Below are positions 35,030 through 44,494 of a stretch of DNA of 64,000 bases, piece by piece. Below the pieces are notes generated by a model. The model ran no database searches and was not told where the DNA came from. It worked only from the letters and a program-made list of their open reading frames with translations. Position numbers and translations under genes: made by a program. How positions within the stretch are numbered: the stretch's first letter is position 1; each line of letters begins with the position of its first letter. Source of the stretch: Porticoccus sp041395745 (GTDB lineage Bacteria; Pseudomonadota; Gammaproteobacteria; Pseudomonadales; Porticoccaceae); NCBI GenBank assembly GCA_041395745.1, contig JAWKZV010000002.1, positions 124,001 through 188,000 of the forward strand, given 5' to 3'.

Positions 35030-36118
35030 TCAGGTCGAGCTTAGGTCTGTGTAGACATCTTCAAGCGGTAGCCTTTGCGATCGCACTGGCGAATCAACTC
35101 TCGGATAACCGATTCTCAACAGCATGCAGAGTCGCTCATCAGTGGCATAACCGAACTCCTTCTCACTCAGCCCTTTAATGGTTTTTGCCAGAGGAATCAG
35201 CTTGTCTGGGACGCCGTTTTCCTCCAGTCGTGTCAACTGATCTGAAATGACGTAATAGGGGTGAACAGCCACTTTCTCGTTGTTGAGAAATACCCAGCAT
35301 CGTTCCAATAGCTGGCCGGCTGATAGCGTGTCCTGAATTGAGTTTGGGGCAATAACGGCGATGAGCGCAGGCGCCTGTTTTACTGGTTGTGCGTCGATGG
35401 CAGCCAGTAGTTTGTAAAAACCGATGCGATTTAACAGTGACATTCGCTTCCAGCTACTGATGAGCTTGAGCAGTGCGCTTCCACCTGGGGGGAGCGCCAG
35501 GGTGTTGATGTCGAGCCCGTCAGATTTCTTTACGCTTGTATCGGGAAAACGCAGGCTAGCTCCCAGCCATTCATGGACTTCCTGTGTCTGGAAGCGTATT
35601 TCCGAGGCTTTTTTGACCAGTTCTCCAATGCGCTTTAAGCGGGGCTCATTGGTTATACGCACAAGCCTGGCCTGCCCTTCCCGCATTGAACCTAGAGCGG
35701 TCAGCAAATGGTTTGGGAGTTGGGACTTGATATAGGGGTGTCTGTTGGTGTGACGTTGTAATAGTGGTTCGAGAGCAGGGGGTGTCGTTGATGCAATCTG
35801 GCTGGAAGTCTCGGCAGAGAGAATTCTTATGTCGGCGTAATGCTTTGATTTGTCCTTATCCTCTGGATGCCAGGTGATTTCAGTCTCGACTCCCAGTCGA
35901 TTTGCCGTTTCCAGTATGTTGTGGACGGCTGCGCCGGTAGCAATCAAGGTGGCCGGATTGTCAGCTGGAAAGGTTCTGCCTCGAACTCTGGGTTCATCAT
36001 AGAAAACAGAGAGGGTATTCCTTCCATCCCAAACGAAGCGTAGGGGTTGTGAATTGTCAGCAGAGGGCCCGCTATGACCCGCCAGGACAAGTGTTTCTAG
36101 AACGGATTTGTCTATCAT
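35030..36118 (-). CDS. nitroreductase family protein (Rv1355c C-terminal-domain-like)
   Basis: 362 residues from the ATG at 36118 (MIDKSVLETLVLAG); a TTG at 36154 would add 12. The opening GHSGPSADNSQPLRFVW is the FMN-phosphate-binding segment of nitroreductases. Near residue 160 lies HTNRHPYIKSQLP, a typical interface motif. At 362 residues it is longer than classical nitroreductases (about 200) and probably contains two half-domains in one chain. It converges with the ThiF-like gene with only a 2-bp gap. Its substrate is unknown; together with ThiF and the N-acyltransferase it could modify an acyl-amino acid (inference). Confidence 0.78.
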   Translation of the reverse strand: MIDKSVLETLVLAGHSGPSADNSQPLRFVWDGRNTLSVFYDEPRVRGRTFPADNPATLIATGAAVHNILETANRLGVETEITWHPEDKDKSKHYADIRILSAETSSQIASTTPPALEPLLQRHTNRHPYIKSQLPNHLLTALGSMREGQARLVRITNEPRLKRIGELVKKASEIRFQTQEVHEWLGASLRFPDTSVKKSDGLDINTLALPPGGSALLKLISSWKRMSLLNRIGFYKLLAAIDAQPVKQAPALIAVIAPNSIQDTLSAGQLLERCWVFLNNEKVAVHPYYVISDQLTRLEENGVPDKLIPLAKTIKGLSEKEFGYATDERLCMLLRIGYPRVDSPVRSQRLPLEDVYTDLSST

Positions 36119-36484
36119 TGGCAGATTATCTGCCCTGACAGGGGGGCAGGTCAAAGCGCTGGAGTGTTGGAGACTGTGGTAGCTAAAAATGTTTTGGGTA
36201 ATGCGTCGGATTTTTTTACAGGTGCCAATGTGAAGTCTTTTGGAGACTTCGATTAAAAACTATCATGCTGTAAAAAAATCATTTATATCAGTGCGTTGCG
36301 ATATCATAAATTTTTTTGGCACGCATCCTGCTTAGAGTTAGGGTATGCGCAAGTGAAGACTGTATTTGTTTCCTGATCGTGTGGTAACAAGAAGATGCAT
36401 CAAACCTGTGCTGCGCCAATCCACATATGGCGAATCATAACGAATGGAACGTGCTGTAATGGTTCTGACTGAAGGAGAAAATAC
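36119..36484 (+). promoter_or_regulatory. intergenic region with near-consensus sigma-54 promoter of the PEP-CTERM gene
   Basis: At 36317-36332 the sequence is TGGCACG-N4-CTGCT. This is only one base from the sigma-54 consensus TGGCACG-N4-TTGCW, with GG (36318-36319) and GC (36330-36331) 12 bases apart. Transcription should start near 36343, giving a leader of about 140 bases. The ATG at 36485 has a strong GAAGGAG ribosome site. The AT-rich tract 36180-36310 upstream is where an NtrC-type activator such as PrsR would bind, but I see no clear palindrome there. Confidence 0.8.
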
Positions 36485-37399
36485 ATGAAAGCAAGTCAAT
36501 TCATAAAACAAGTGGCTATTGGCGTTGGCCTTGGTGCTGCCCTGATGGGTTCTGCTAATGCTGGAACGCTCATCACTTCCTTTGATTACACTCAGGAGTT
36601 TGAATGGGTTGAACCCATTGCTCCGGCAGGCATAAACAAGGAAGGTGCTACCGCTGGTGCATCCGATGTTGATGGATATACCAAGTTGAGCTGGGGTACT
36701 GAATCCAATAGCTTTGATGAGATCAGTAGTCTGGTTATCAACCCGGAGCCACTTGATCCCACTACTCCCAGCAATGTGCTGACAGCAGGCACAGTGTTGA
36801 CATCTACAAGTGTTAATGCCGTGTCATTTTCGCTGGGTCCGATCGTAACTCACAATAACTTCGTGATTACCGGTACTTCTTTGGATAGCACTACTGCTCA
36901 AGACTATGTTGTCCTGTCTCCCTTTGGTGGTGGCGCTGACCAAGTTCAGCAAATCACCTTTGGTATCGACTTCCAGGAAACAAACAATAACCCTGCTAAT
37001 CCCGGTGCATGTCCTGCTGGTGTAGCATTCAACGGTTTTGGTTGTGGTGATATTTTCGCTTTGTCTGGTGGACTGCTGGGTGTTCCGACTATTCTCAACG
37101 GATCTATCGTTGCATTCCTGATCGACAGCTTCCTTCTGGACGGCTTTAACTACGATGTATACATCACTGCACCTGGTCTGGGTGTGCTGACTGATGCAGC
37201 GTGTGCGGCTGTTGGTGCGGGTCCTGGATGTATCGGCTTCACTACCTTTGAGAACGAGTCTAACTCTTTCCAGTTGGCCTTTGCCATCATCGCTTCAGAA
37301 AGTATTCCTGAGCCTGCCACTTTGGCATTGTTCGCTGGAAGTCTTCTTCTGATGGGCTTAGTTCGTCGCAGAAAAACTCAGGGTGGTATGACAGCCTGA
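36485..37399 (+). CDS. THxN family PEP-CTERM sorting-domain protein
   Basis: 304 residues. Signal peptide ends near SANAG (residue 26). The motif VTHNNFVITG (T122-H-N-N125) places it in the THxN family. Four cysteines occur in ACPAG, GFGCGD, AACAAV and GPGCIG. The C-terminal 31 residues hold the sorting signal: P-E-P (about 275-277), a hydrophobic helix (ATLALFAGSLLLMGLV) and the basic RRRK end. The exosortase would cleave it in the membrane during export; the body would then remain on the surface or in the EPS matrix. Expression is probably driven by the sigma-54 site at 36317, and a strong terminator follows at 37418, so it is monocistronic. Confidence 0.93.
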   Translation: MKASQFIKQVAIGVGLGAALMGSANAGTLITSFDYTQEFEWVEPIAPAGINKEGATAGASDVDGYTKLSWGTESNSFDEISSLVINPEPLDPTTPSNVLTAGTVLTSTSVNAVSFSLGPIVTHNNFVITGTSLDSTTAQDYVVLSPFGGGADQVQQITFGIDFQETNNNPANPGACPAGVAFNGFGCGDIFALSGGLLGVPTILNGSIVAFLIDSFLLDGFNYDVYITAPGLGVLTDAACAAVGAGPGCIGFTTFENESNSFQLAFAIIASESIPEPATLALFAGSLLLMGLVRRRKTQGGMTA

Positions 37400-37417
37400 T
37401 CTTTTCGAGATTAACTC

Positions 37418-37450
37418 AAAAACGGCGGCCTTTGGTCGCCGTTTTTTTTT
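37418..37450 (+). terminator. rho-independent terminator of the PEP-CTERM gene
   Basis: Stem AACGGCGGCC pairing with GGTCGCCGTT (one G-T wobble), loop TTT, followed by a run of nine to ten T. It is 19 bp after the PEP-CTERM stop codon and separates that gene from prsT. Confidence 0.9.
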
Positions 37451-37615
37451 GCCTGTGTATTGCAGGGTATTTTGATGTCTATCAGATAATGTCATACGGT
37501 GTTTGCCTTCCCTGAGGGGGGCTTTTACTATCTGAGATCTATATAAAGCAGTTGCCGGGGTTGCTTAGGGTAAACGCCTATGTATATGCCCGAATAAGAC
37601 AAAGGGAATTTCGAA

Positions 37616-40384
37616 ATGAAAAGATTAGTACTAAGCATTATGGCGGTGACAATCGCCAGCTTTCTTACAGCCTGTTCCGGAGATGCTACCGGCAACAAAA
37701 GTGTTGAGCAGGCAAAAGGGTATCTGGCTGATGGAAAGTCCAACGCAGCAGTCATTGAGCTCAAGAATGCATTGCAGCAAAACAGTGACAATCAGCAGGC
37801 TCGTTGGTTGTTGGGGGGGCTTTATTTTAGTCGCGGGGCTTATGCAGATGCCGTCAAGGAATTGCTCAAAGCCAGTGAGTTGGGGCAGTCAGATAGTGAT
37901 GTGATGCCTTTGCTGGCGCAGTCATATCTTGCGCAAATGGACATGGATGGGCTCCAGTCACTTTCTAGCGATAATTTATCCGGAGCTTCACAGGCAATTG
38001 TTTTGGCTGCCCAGGGACAAGGAAAACTGGTTAGTGGACAGGTTCAGGAATCCTCAAAGTTGATAGAAGAAGCTGTCACACTGGCGCCAGAGGAGCCTTA
38101 TGTTCTGCTGGCCAAAGCCAAATTGCAGGGGATTGAAGGCAACGGTGACTGGAACAGTGTGCGAGCCACTCTGGACAAGATATTTAAAATTAACCCTAAT
38201 TATGTTCCCGCATGGAGCCTGCTTGGCGATATTGAGCTTCAGGGCTTGAACACCAAAGGAGCGGAGGACGCCTATACCAAAGCACTCATGATCGATGATG
38301 GGCGCCTGGAAGACCGCTATAAACGAGGCCTTGTAAGACTCCAGCGGGATGACCTGAAGAGTGCTGAAGAAGATGCAGTTTATCTGTTGCAGCGAACGCC
38401 AAAAACACCTGGAACCCAGTACCTCAATGGAATTCTCTTGTTCCGGGAAGGAAAAATAAAAGATGCTGTGACTGCATTGGATATTGCTCGTCTGGACGAG
38501 GATAGGTATCCGATGTCCCTGTTCTATCTCGCGTCTGCGCACCATCTTTTGGGTAACCCGGCTCAAGCGGAGGACTTCGCATACCGCTTCCTGGCAATTG
38601 CTCCTAACAGTATTCCAGGGCGCAAACTACTTGCTGCCATGAAGTCGGCAGATGGACAGAACGTAGAGGCCGAGGAATTGATCCGTCCGGTTGTGGATAG
38701 CAATAAAGATGACGTAGAAGCACTCGATATTCTTGCTGGAATACTGCTGAACCAGGGTAAAACTGAAGAAGGGCAACAGCTTCTGAGTAGGGTGGCTGCG
38801 TTGCAGCCAGATTCGCCGCTAGCTCAGACGCGGTTAGGGGCCAGCCTGCTGGCAAGTGGTGATGTGGCGCAAAGCCTTGAGCACATTGAATCTGCTTTGA
38901 AGTTGGACCCTGCCTTCAAGGAGGCAGATGTATTGCTGGTGTCCGCTTATCTGCGAAAGGGGGATGTAACGGCTGCATTGAAGGCCGTTGACTCATTCGA
39001 AGCGAAGAATCCTGGCAGTGCTGCTCCGCATGATCTCCGTGGTGAGGTGTATCTGACTCAGAAGAATCCTGTGGAGGCCCGCAAGGCATTCGAACGGGCG
39101 TTACAGGCGGCAGCGGATGATGTGTCAGCCAATGACCGTTTGGCGCTGATGGCAATTGAGGAAGGGAAATATGCAGAGGCTCGCAGTTACTACGATGCGA
39201 TTCTCAAGTCCAAACCGGACTACCTCCCCACCCTATTGAAGCAGGCGGCACTTGCTGAACTGCAGAAAGACGATAAAAGCATGGAAGCCTTCCTGAAGAA
39301 GGCTCTGGAGTCAAATCCCAAGGAAGTGCAGCCGCGGGTGATGATGGCACGCTTGTATCTCACCCGGGGTCAACCGGAGCAGGTTTCTGTGGTCCTGAAT
39401 GCGCTGGATCAGGATGGGCAGAATCAACCGGATGTCATCAATGTTGTTGGTCTGTCCTATTTGGCCAGAGGTGATTATCAAAATGCACGCTCTGTTTTTG
39501 AGCGACTTGCTAAGCTCAGTACTGACGCCCCACAACCCCATTATCACCTGGCGATGGCTTTTCGCGGGTTGGGTGATTCTGCAAATGAGCGGGCTGAATT
39601 TGAGAAAGCCATAGAAATGTCCCCAGCGTACCTGGAGGCCAGGATCGAATTGACCCGAACCCTGTTTCGGTTAAATGATCGACAAGCTGTAGATGTGAAT
39701 CTGGTGACGTTGCAAAAACTGGCGCCAGAGAATTCTGAGGTGCTTCAGTTGCTGGCAGTAAAGGCACTGCGTGATGGTAGCCCTTCCGAAGCATTGGCGT
39801 TCTCCAGAAAGGCATATGAGAAAGCTCCGACATCCCGAAATATGCTCATTGTTGCCCAACAGCTCTGGACTCAGGGAGAGAAAGCGGATTCACGCAATAT
39901 GATGGAAGATTGGCTGGCAGATAATCCCCGGGACGTTTCTGTTCTGCTTGAATTGGCAGCGCTCTATGTGGCCAGTGATGAAGAAGGCAAGGCAATTGTT
40001 CTGTATGAGCGGATTCTTGAGGTCTCTCCCAAAAACCCTCGTGCGTTGAATAACCTTGCCTGGTTGTTGCGGGAAAAAGACTCAAAACGGGCCTTAGAAT
40101 ACGCGAATCAGGCTGTGGATTTGAGTAACCAGACCGCTGATACTCTGGATACCCTAGCGATGGTACTGCTGGAGCAGGGTGAGAATGAGAAGGCCCGGCG
40201 GACGATTGAGCGGGCTCTGTCAAAAGCCGCGAGCAGTGCTACTATCCAATATCATAGTGCCTTGATCAGCAGTAAATCCGACGAGCGTGAGGCGGCCATC
40301 AAGGTGCTGCAGACATTGCTTGCAGAGCACAAGGTGTTTCCAGAGCGAAAAGAAGCGGAGCAGCTGTTGTCAGAACTTAAATAG
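37616..40384 (+). CDS. prsT: PEP-CTERM system TPR-repeat lipoprotein PrsT
   Basis: 922 residues. A lipoprotein signal peptide with lipobox LTAC (C20) is followed directly by the family start GNKSVEQAKGYLADGKSNAAVIELKNALQQ. The rest is a chain of about twenty or more tetratricopeptide repeats to the C-terminus, as in TIGR02917. The length is as usual for the family (about 900). It is thought to be an EPS export or assembly scaffold acting with the PEP-CTERM system (family knowledge). The ATG has an AAAGGGA ribosome site, and no sigma-54 site of good quality is visible upstream (37451-37615). Its 3' end overlaps the convergent RND gene by 8 bases. Confidence 0.93.
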   Translation: MKRLVLSIMAVTIASFLTACSGDATGNKSVEQAKGYLADGKSNAAVIELKNALQQNSDNQQARWLLGGLYFSRGAYADAVKELLKASELGQSDSDVMPLLAQSYLAQMDMDGLQSLSSDNLSGASQAIVLAAQGQGKLVSGQVQESSKLIEEAVTLAPEEPYVLLAKAKLQGIEGNGDWNSVRATLDKIFKINPNYVPAWSLLGDIELQGLNTKGAEDAYTKALMIDDGRLEDRYKRGLVRLQRDDLKSAEEDAVYLLQRTPKTPGTQYLNGILLFREGKIKDAVTALDIARLDEDRYPMSLFYLASAHHLLGNPAQAEDFAYRFLAIAPNSIPGRKLLAAMKSADGQNVEAEELIRPVVDSNKDDVEALDILAGILLNQGKTEEGQQLLSRVAALQPDSPLAQTRLGASLLASGDVAQSLEHIESALKLDPAFKEADVLLVSAYLRKGDVTAALKAVDSFEAKNPGSAAPHDLRGEVYLTQKNPVEARKAFERALQAAADDVSANDRLALMAIEEGKYAEARSYYDAILKSKPDYLPTLLKQAALAELQKDDKSMEAFLKKALESNPKEVQPRVMMARLYLTRGQPEQVSVVLNALDQDGQNQPDVINVVGLSYLARGDYQNARSVFERLAKLSTDAPQPHYHLAMAFRGLGDSANERAEFEKAIEMSPAYLEARIELTRTLFRLNDRQAVDVNLVTLQKLAPENSEVLQLLAVKALRDGSPSEALAFSRKAYEKAPTSRNMLIVAQQLWTQGEKADSRNMMEDWLADNPRDVSVLLELAALYVASDEEGKAIVLYERILEVSPKNPRALNNLAWLLREKDSKRALEYANQAVDLSNQTADTLDTLAMVLLEQGENEKARRTIERALSKAASSATIQYHSALISSKSDEREAAIKVLQTLLAEHKVFPERKEAEQLLSELK

Positions 40385-42944
40385 TTTTCTTGCGATAGAA
40401 AACGACCAGTAAAGCCGGCATTAATAACAGGTCAAAAATCAGGGCTGTTAATAGGCCGATACTTGTCAGAGCCCCAAAGTGACCCATGGGGACGAAATCG
40501 CTGGCCAGTAACAGGCAGAACTGGGTGCAGAGAATGATGGAGGTCGTCATTACCGCACGTCCAGCTTGAGAGTAGGTGCGTGCAAGGGCGTGTGCAGGGC
40601 TATACCCCCTGCGCACGCGCTGTATGAACCCGTGGAAAATGTGAATTGTGTCGTCAATGGCGATACCTACGGCGACACTGGCAATCATGGCCGTTGCCAT
40701 ATCCAGCCAAATTCCGAGGAATCCCATAAGGATAAAGATCAACAGGATCGGGGATATATTGGGGATCATGCAGATCATGGTGTCCTTGAAGGAACGCCAA
40801 AGACCCAGCATCAGCAGAAAGATAAGTAACAGAGCGCTACCCAGACTGTATATCTGGCCCTTGATCAACAATTCTTCTTGGTCGGCGAATAATCGTCCCG
40901 ACCCGGCAATCTCCCAAGTGGCTTTATAGACAGGGTGTTGGTACAGAAACTCTTCTATTCGTTTCATCAGGCCGCTGATTTCATTCGCGCCATGCACATT
41001 CAGATTCAATGCCACCCGTGCCTGCTGGTAATCCTGATCAATGAAGTCGAACAGATCGCTTCCGTCATAGATGAACAGATACTGGCTGATTAATTCCGGG
41101 TCATCCGGAATAACCCGGAAGTTGTCATTTTCCGCGTTGAAGCCCCAGTTCATTTCCTCTACAAAATCGGCGATGGAGACAGTCTTATCCACTTCCGGTT
41201 GCTGTTCGAGCCACAATTGGAACGATTTAATGTCATTAAGTGTGGGAGGGGCGATTAATAGTCCGTTATCGTTGGCGGTAAAGAACACCTCAAGGGGCGT
41301 AGTGCCAACCAGTTTTTCCTCGATTCTGTCTGTTGCTACCCGCAAGGGGTGATCTGAGGTAAAAAACGTCAGGATATTGGTTTCCACCCGGACGTTGGCA
41401 ATTTGTGGGATGGTTGACAAGAGAGCAATTGTCGCCAGACAAATGACCCACAACGGATAACGTATGCCGAGGTGGGACAGCTTTTTGACCATGTTATCCA
41501 TCAGGGCAAGGCCAGACTTGTGGCTGGGCCAGTGTTGGTAATCAAAACGGGAGAAAATGGGTGGCAGAATATAAATTACGATCAGGTAGATCAGTAATAC
41601 ACCCACAGCGGAAGTAAGTCCAAATGTGCTGATGGGCGGTATTGGGCTCAGGCCTAGTGAAGCCAGTCCGGCTGACGTGGTCAGGGTGCTGAAAAGTGCT
41701 GGCCGCCTTATCTCCGAGAGGGCAGCCTGAACCCTGTCTTTCCCTGCGAGTCCTCGCTTTGAGGCGTAGTGTAGGGCGTTATAGAAATGGACCAGTGCTG
41801 CAATGGTCAGCGCCGAAAGTAGCGGAGGAATAATGCCAGATATCGAGTTGAATGGCTGTTGAAAAAGGACGTAGAAGGCAATGGTTGAACTGACCACAGC
41901 GCCGGTGACGACGCCGGTAACGATCACGGCAAGCCAACGATGGAACAGCCACCATATCAGAATGAGGCCTACTGCAACCGTTGCCGGAATAAAGATCATG
42001 TTATCGTGCAGAATGGCTCGCATCTGTGCAACATCTGTTGCTATGCCTCCGGCCATGGCGGAGAGGTAGCCTCCGAGCCGGTGGGCCTGGACAATATGTA
42101 GGATATCGTCTTCAAGGGCGAGGTGCCGGATGCTGTCATCCAGCGTTTCAGGAATGATCACCAGAGCGATAGCTGATCCATCAGCGGCGAGCAGGGAGCT
42201 GCGCGCAAATCTGTCTGAAAGAGCCTGTTGCTGACGTTCAGTGGGGCGGGATTGCTCCAGTTCCTCAACGTTGATAAGCGGCTCGACCAGGAAGCCCTCT
42301 TCGGAACCACTGATGTGATCTTGCCGAGTAATGCTGATGACGTCCGTAATCAGGGGATGCTGGGCCACTTCATCAGTCAGGTCTTCGTAAGCCTGTAAAA
42401 AACCGTCCGAGAACAGTGCGACACCTTCAAACAGCAGCACAATCACTTCGTCATTCGGGAATGTTTCCCGTATATGCCGATCAATTTTTACCGAAGGTGC
42501 GTCCGGTGGCAGGTAGGTGATCGGAGCATTATTGATATTCAGATTCGGTAGCAGGGCGTTGGGGAGGATCGTCACCAGCAATAAACAGAAAAAGCTGAAA
42601 TAGAGTTTCCAGGGAAGTCTCAAGAACCGCTTGTGAACTTTCAGGTCTTCTTCTGTGAGAAGTCGGAGTTCAATGAATGATTCACCATCGAGTCTGCGTT
42701 GATTGGCAGATAACTGACCTTTCTTGCGTGTTCCGTCTTTCAGTTTCAGGTTGACCTGCAAAACTGGTGGCTTGCGCTCATGGTGAGGCGTAAGACTGCC
42801 CCTCAGCAGAAAATTGCGAACCTCCTCCTTGTGAGGATTGCCGAGTAGATCCAGTAGTGGGGTGGTTGCAAGATCATCGTCCGCATCAAGCCCCATCCTT
42901 GTCGAAAAGCCATCATTGGCGTAAAGGATGATTCCTTCATGCAA
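40377..42944 (-). CDS. RND/MMPL-family exporter with N-terminal PAS-like domain
   Basis: 855 residues from a TTG. From about residue 105 it is a typical 12-helix RND/MMPL exporter, with two halves each made of a membrane helix, a periplasmic domain and five helices (landmarks PLLSALTIAALVHFYNALHYA and VGIAIDDTIHIFHGFIQRVRRGYSPAHAL). Residues 1-95 look like a PAS domain (EGIILYANDGFSTRMGL, then KLKDGTRKKGQLSANQRR), an unusual addition. Clearly coding sequence continues upstream of the TTG for another 26 codons (INDEFTQHCHRLANSSEAVALL) to a stop at 43023, but with no ATG, GTG or TTG, so the true start is unclear. It forms a cluster with the beta-barrel and LolA-like genes, probably a lipid-transport system. 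Confidence 0.8.
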   Translation of the reverse strand: MHEGIILYANDGFSTRMGLDADDDLATTPLLDLLGNPHKEEVRNFLLRGSLTPHHERKPPVLQVNLKLKDGTRKKGQLSANQRRLDGESFIELRLLTEEDLKVHKRFLRLPWKLYFSFFCLLLVTILPNALLPNLNINNAPITYLPPDAPSVKIDRHIRETFPNDEVIVLLFEGVALFSDGFLQAYEDLTDEVAQHPLITDVISITRQDHISGSEEGFLVEPLINVEELEQSRPTERQQQALSDRFARSSLLAADGSAIALVIIPETLDDSIRHLALEDDILHIVQAHRLGGYLSAMAGGIATDVAQMRAILHDNMIFIPATVAVGLILIWWLFHRWLAVIVTGVVTGAVVSSTIAFYVLFQQPFNSISGIIPPLLSALTIAALVHFYNALHYASKRGLAGKDRVQAALSEIRRPALFSTLTTSAGLASLGLSPIPPISTFGLTSAVGVLLIYLIVIYILPPIFSRFDYQHWPSHKSGLALMDNMVKKLSHLGIRYPLWVICLATIALLSTIPQIANVRVETNILTFFTSDHPLRVATDRIEEKLVGTTPLEVFFTANDNGLLIAPPTLNDIKSFQLWLEQQPEVDKTVSIADFVEEMNWGFNAENDNFRVIPDDPELISQYLFIYDGSDLFDFIDQDYQQARVALNLNVHGANEISGLMKRIEEFLYQHPVYKATWEIAGSGRLFADQEELLIKGQIYSLGSALLLIFLLMLGLWRSFKDTMICMIPNISPILLIFILMGFLGIWLDMATAMIASVAVGIAIDDTIHIFHGFIQRVRRGYSPAHALARTYSQAGRAVMTTSIILCTQFCLLLASDFVPMGHFGALTSIGLLTALIFDLLLMPALLVVFYRKKTI

Positions 42945-43033
42945 TAGCGCTACCGCCTCGCTACTGTTGGCGAGGCGATGGCAGTGCTGTGTGAACTCGT
43001 CGTTGATGGCAGTGACCTGTCGCTAGAGTGTTG

Positions 43034-44494
43034 TCAGAAATCGGCTCGCCACCCGAGAGTTACCAAGCTGTTGTCCTCATAAAACCCGCCGGGGGTACCC
43101 TTGTCTCCATCGAAGAAATGAAATTCAAGGTAGATTTCCTGTGAGTCCCAGCCGGTATAGGCGATCTCCGGATTAAGATACACGTCCTTCTCATCCAGGC
43201 CCACGTTGAAACGGGTGGTGGCCCGCCACTGGTTGTTTGCAAAGGGTATCTGATAGGAGCCGTTAAAAGCGTACATTTCATCCCTGTCCATAACGGCAGG
43301 AGAGCCCAATAATTTGACGCTCATCAGTTGCAGGTTGAGCCTTGCATCTCCATCGCCGGGAAATAGTTCAAGTGCGGCGCCCCAAGCCATGCTTTTGACA
43401 GTGGTATAACTGCCGTCGAGTCGTGTGACAGGGGTATCACTCATCCAGTTTGCTTCAAACTTTAGAGTGCCCCCCAGTGCTTCCACGCCAAAGTCGCCCC
43501 CTAAAATCCAGGTACGCGGGTATTTCCCTTCGATGACATTGGCGACAGGATCGTAACTGAAGTAGGGCACTGTCTGGCGACCATGCTGAACGGTGACGCC
43601 GTAGTCCAGGCCATTACTAATGCTGCTGAATCGGGCGCCAAAGCCACCATCCGAGTCAGGCGGATTTTCAACGACCGGGACAGCCTTGACGATGGCTTCC
43701 GCTGCGTCGGTAGTATCGAGGCTGAGTATTTCACCGGTTTGCTTGTTGACGGGGTACCAGATGCTGTCCCTGTCAGCCAGTTGTGCTTCCCGAAAATGAG
43801 GGTAATAGACAAGATCTATTTTTTTATTATCAAAAAAGTGTTCCATTCGGAAAGCCAAGGATGCAAGGCGTCGATCTTCGAGGTCGTCCAGGACAAAACG
43901 GCGAAAATCCTGCGTGCTCAGGCGGTCAGTTGGAGGGAATTCATCTATCCGTCCCCACAGTATTTTCTGCATGCCGAGAGTAAAGGTAGAACTCGCGGCC
44001 TTATAGCGAATAAATGTTTCATCGTAGTCGAGCTCTACATCACCCCAGTCATCTCGCCCTGTTTCGGTATAGCCGTCAGCCCTTGCGGATGCCTTGAACT
44101 CCCACTGATCCGATGGTCTCCACTCAATGCTGGCAAGTCCGTGGGCATAGCCCTGCTGATTTTTACTGGCGCGCTGTTGTGCGAAATGGCCGTACTCTAC
44201 CCAGAGGCGATCCAGTTTCGCTACCACAGCGGATGATGATTTCTCAACGGCGATGTTATCTGGTGCTGGGGCAGTTTCTTGCTCCTCGTCGAGCATCAAC
44301 ATATCATTTTCCCCCTCATCTATAAGCGTAGCTTGTCCGTCCTCGCTTTCCCCGGCAGTGCTATCAATGATCAGGGTTTCATCTGTATCGTCCTCGATAA
44401 CCAGCGTCTCAAATTCCTCAGCCTGGAGGCCTGTGGCCGCTACAGTGAATAATAGGGCGGCGAAGAGTGATGGGCGCCTCTCAATGAGTTTCAT
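43034..44494 (-). CDS. outer-membrane beta-barrel protein (DUF1302-like)
   Basis: 486 residues from the ATG at 44494, which has an AGGAAA ribosome site; a longer frame from 44599 overlaps the upstream gene further and is unlikely. Signal peptide ends near TGLQA (residue 24). Residues about 25-95 are strongly acidic (EDDTDETLIID, EGENDMLMLDEEQE). The rest consists of alternating strands ending in an aromatic residue (LVTLGWRADF), the mark of an outer-membrane barrel; ILWGRIDEFPPTDRL resembles the conserved core of DUF1302 proteins. It overlaps the LolA-like gene by 14 bases. With the RND exporter and LolA-like protein it forms a recurrent three-gene cluster for hydrophobic cargo (inference). 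Confidence 0.78.
   Translation of the reverse strand: MKLIERRPSLFAALLFTVAATGLQAEEFETLVIEDDTDETLIIDSTAGESEDGQATLIDEGENDMLMLDEEQETAPAPDNIAVEKSSSAVVAKLDRLWVEYGHFAQQRASKNQQGYAHGLASIEWRPSDQWEFKASARADGYTETGRDDWGDVELDYDETFIRYKAASSTFTLGMQKILWGRIDEFPPTDRLSTQDFRRFVLDDLEDRRLASLAFRMEHFFDNKKIDLVYYPHFREAQLADRDSIWYPVNKQTGEILSLDTTDAAEAIVKAVPVVENPPDSDGGFGARFSSISNGLDYGVTVQHGRQTVPYFSYDPVANVIEGKYPRTWILGGDFGVEALGGTLKFEANWMSDTPVTRLDGSYTTVKSMAWGAALELFPGDGDARLNLQLMSVKLLGSPAVMDRDEMYAFNGSYQIPFANNQWRATTRFNVGLDEKDVYLNPEIAYTGWDSQEIYLEFHFFDGDKGTPGGFYEDNSLVTLGWRADF

Noticed and set aside
37451..37615. Possible sigma-54 promoter before prsT (TTGCCGGGG...TTGCTT)
   Set aside because: The -24 GG and -12 GC are not at the required 12-base spacing.
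37616..40384. TPR repeats of prsT considered as a DNA repeat array
   Set aside because: Repetition is at protein level only; the DNA units are well diverged.
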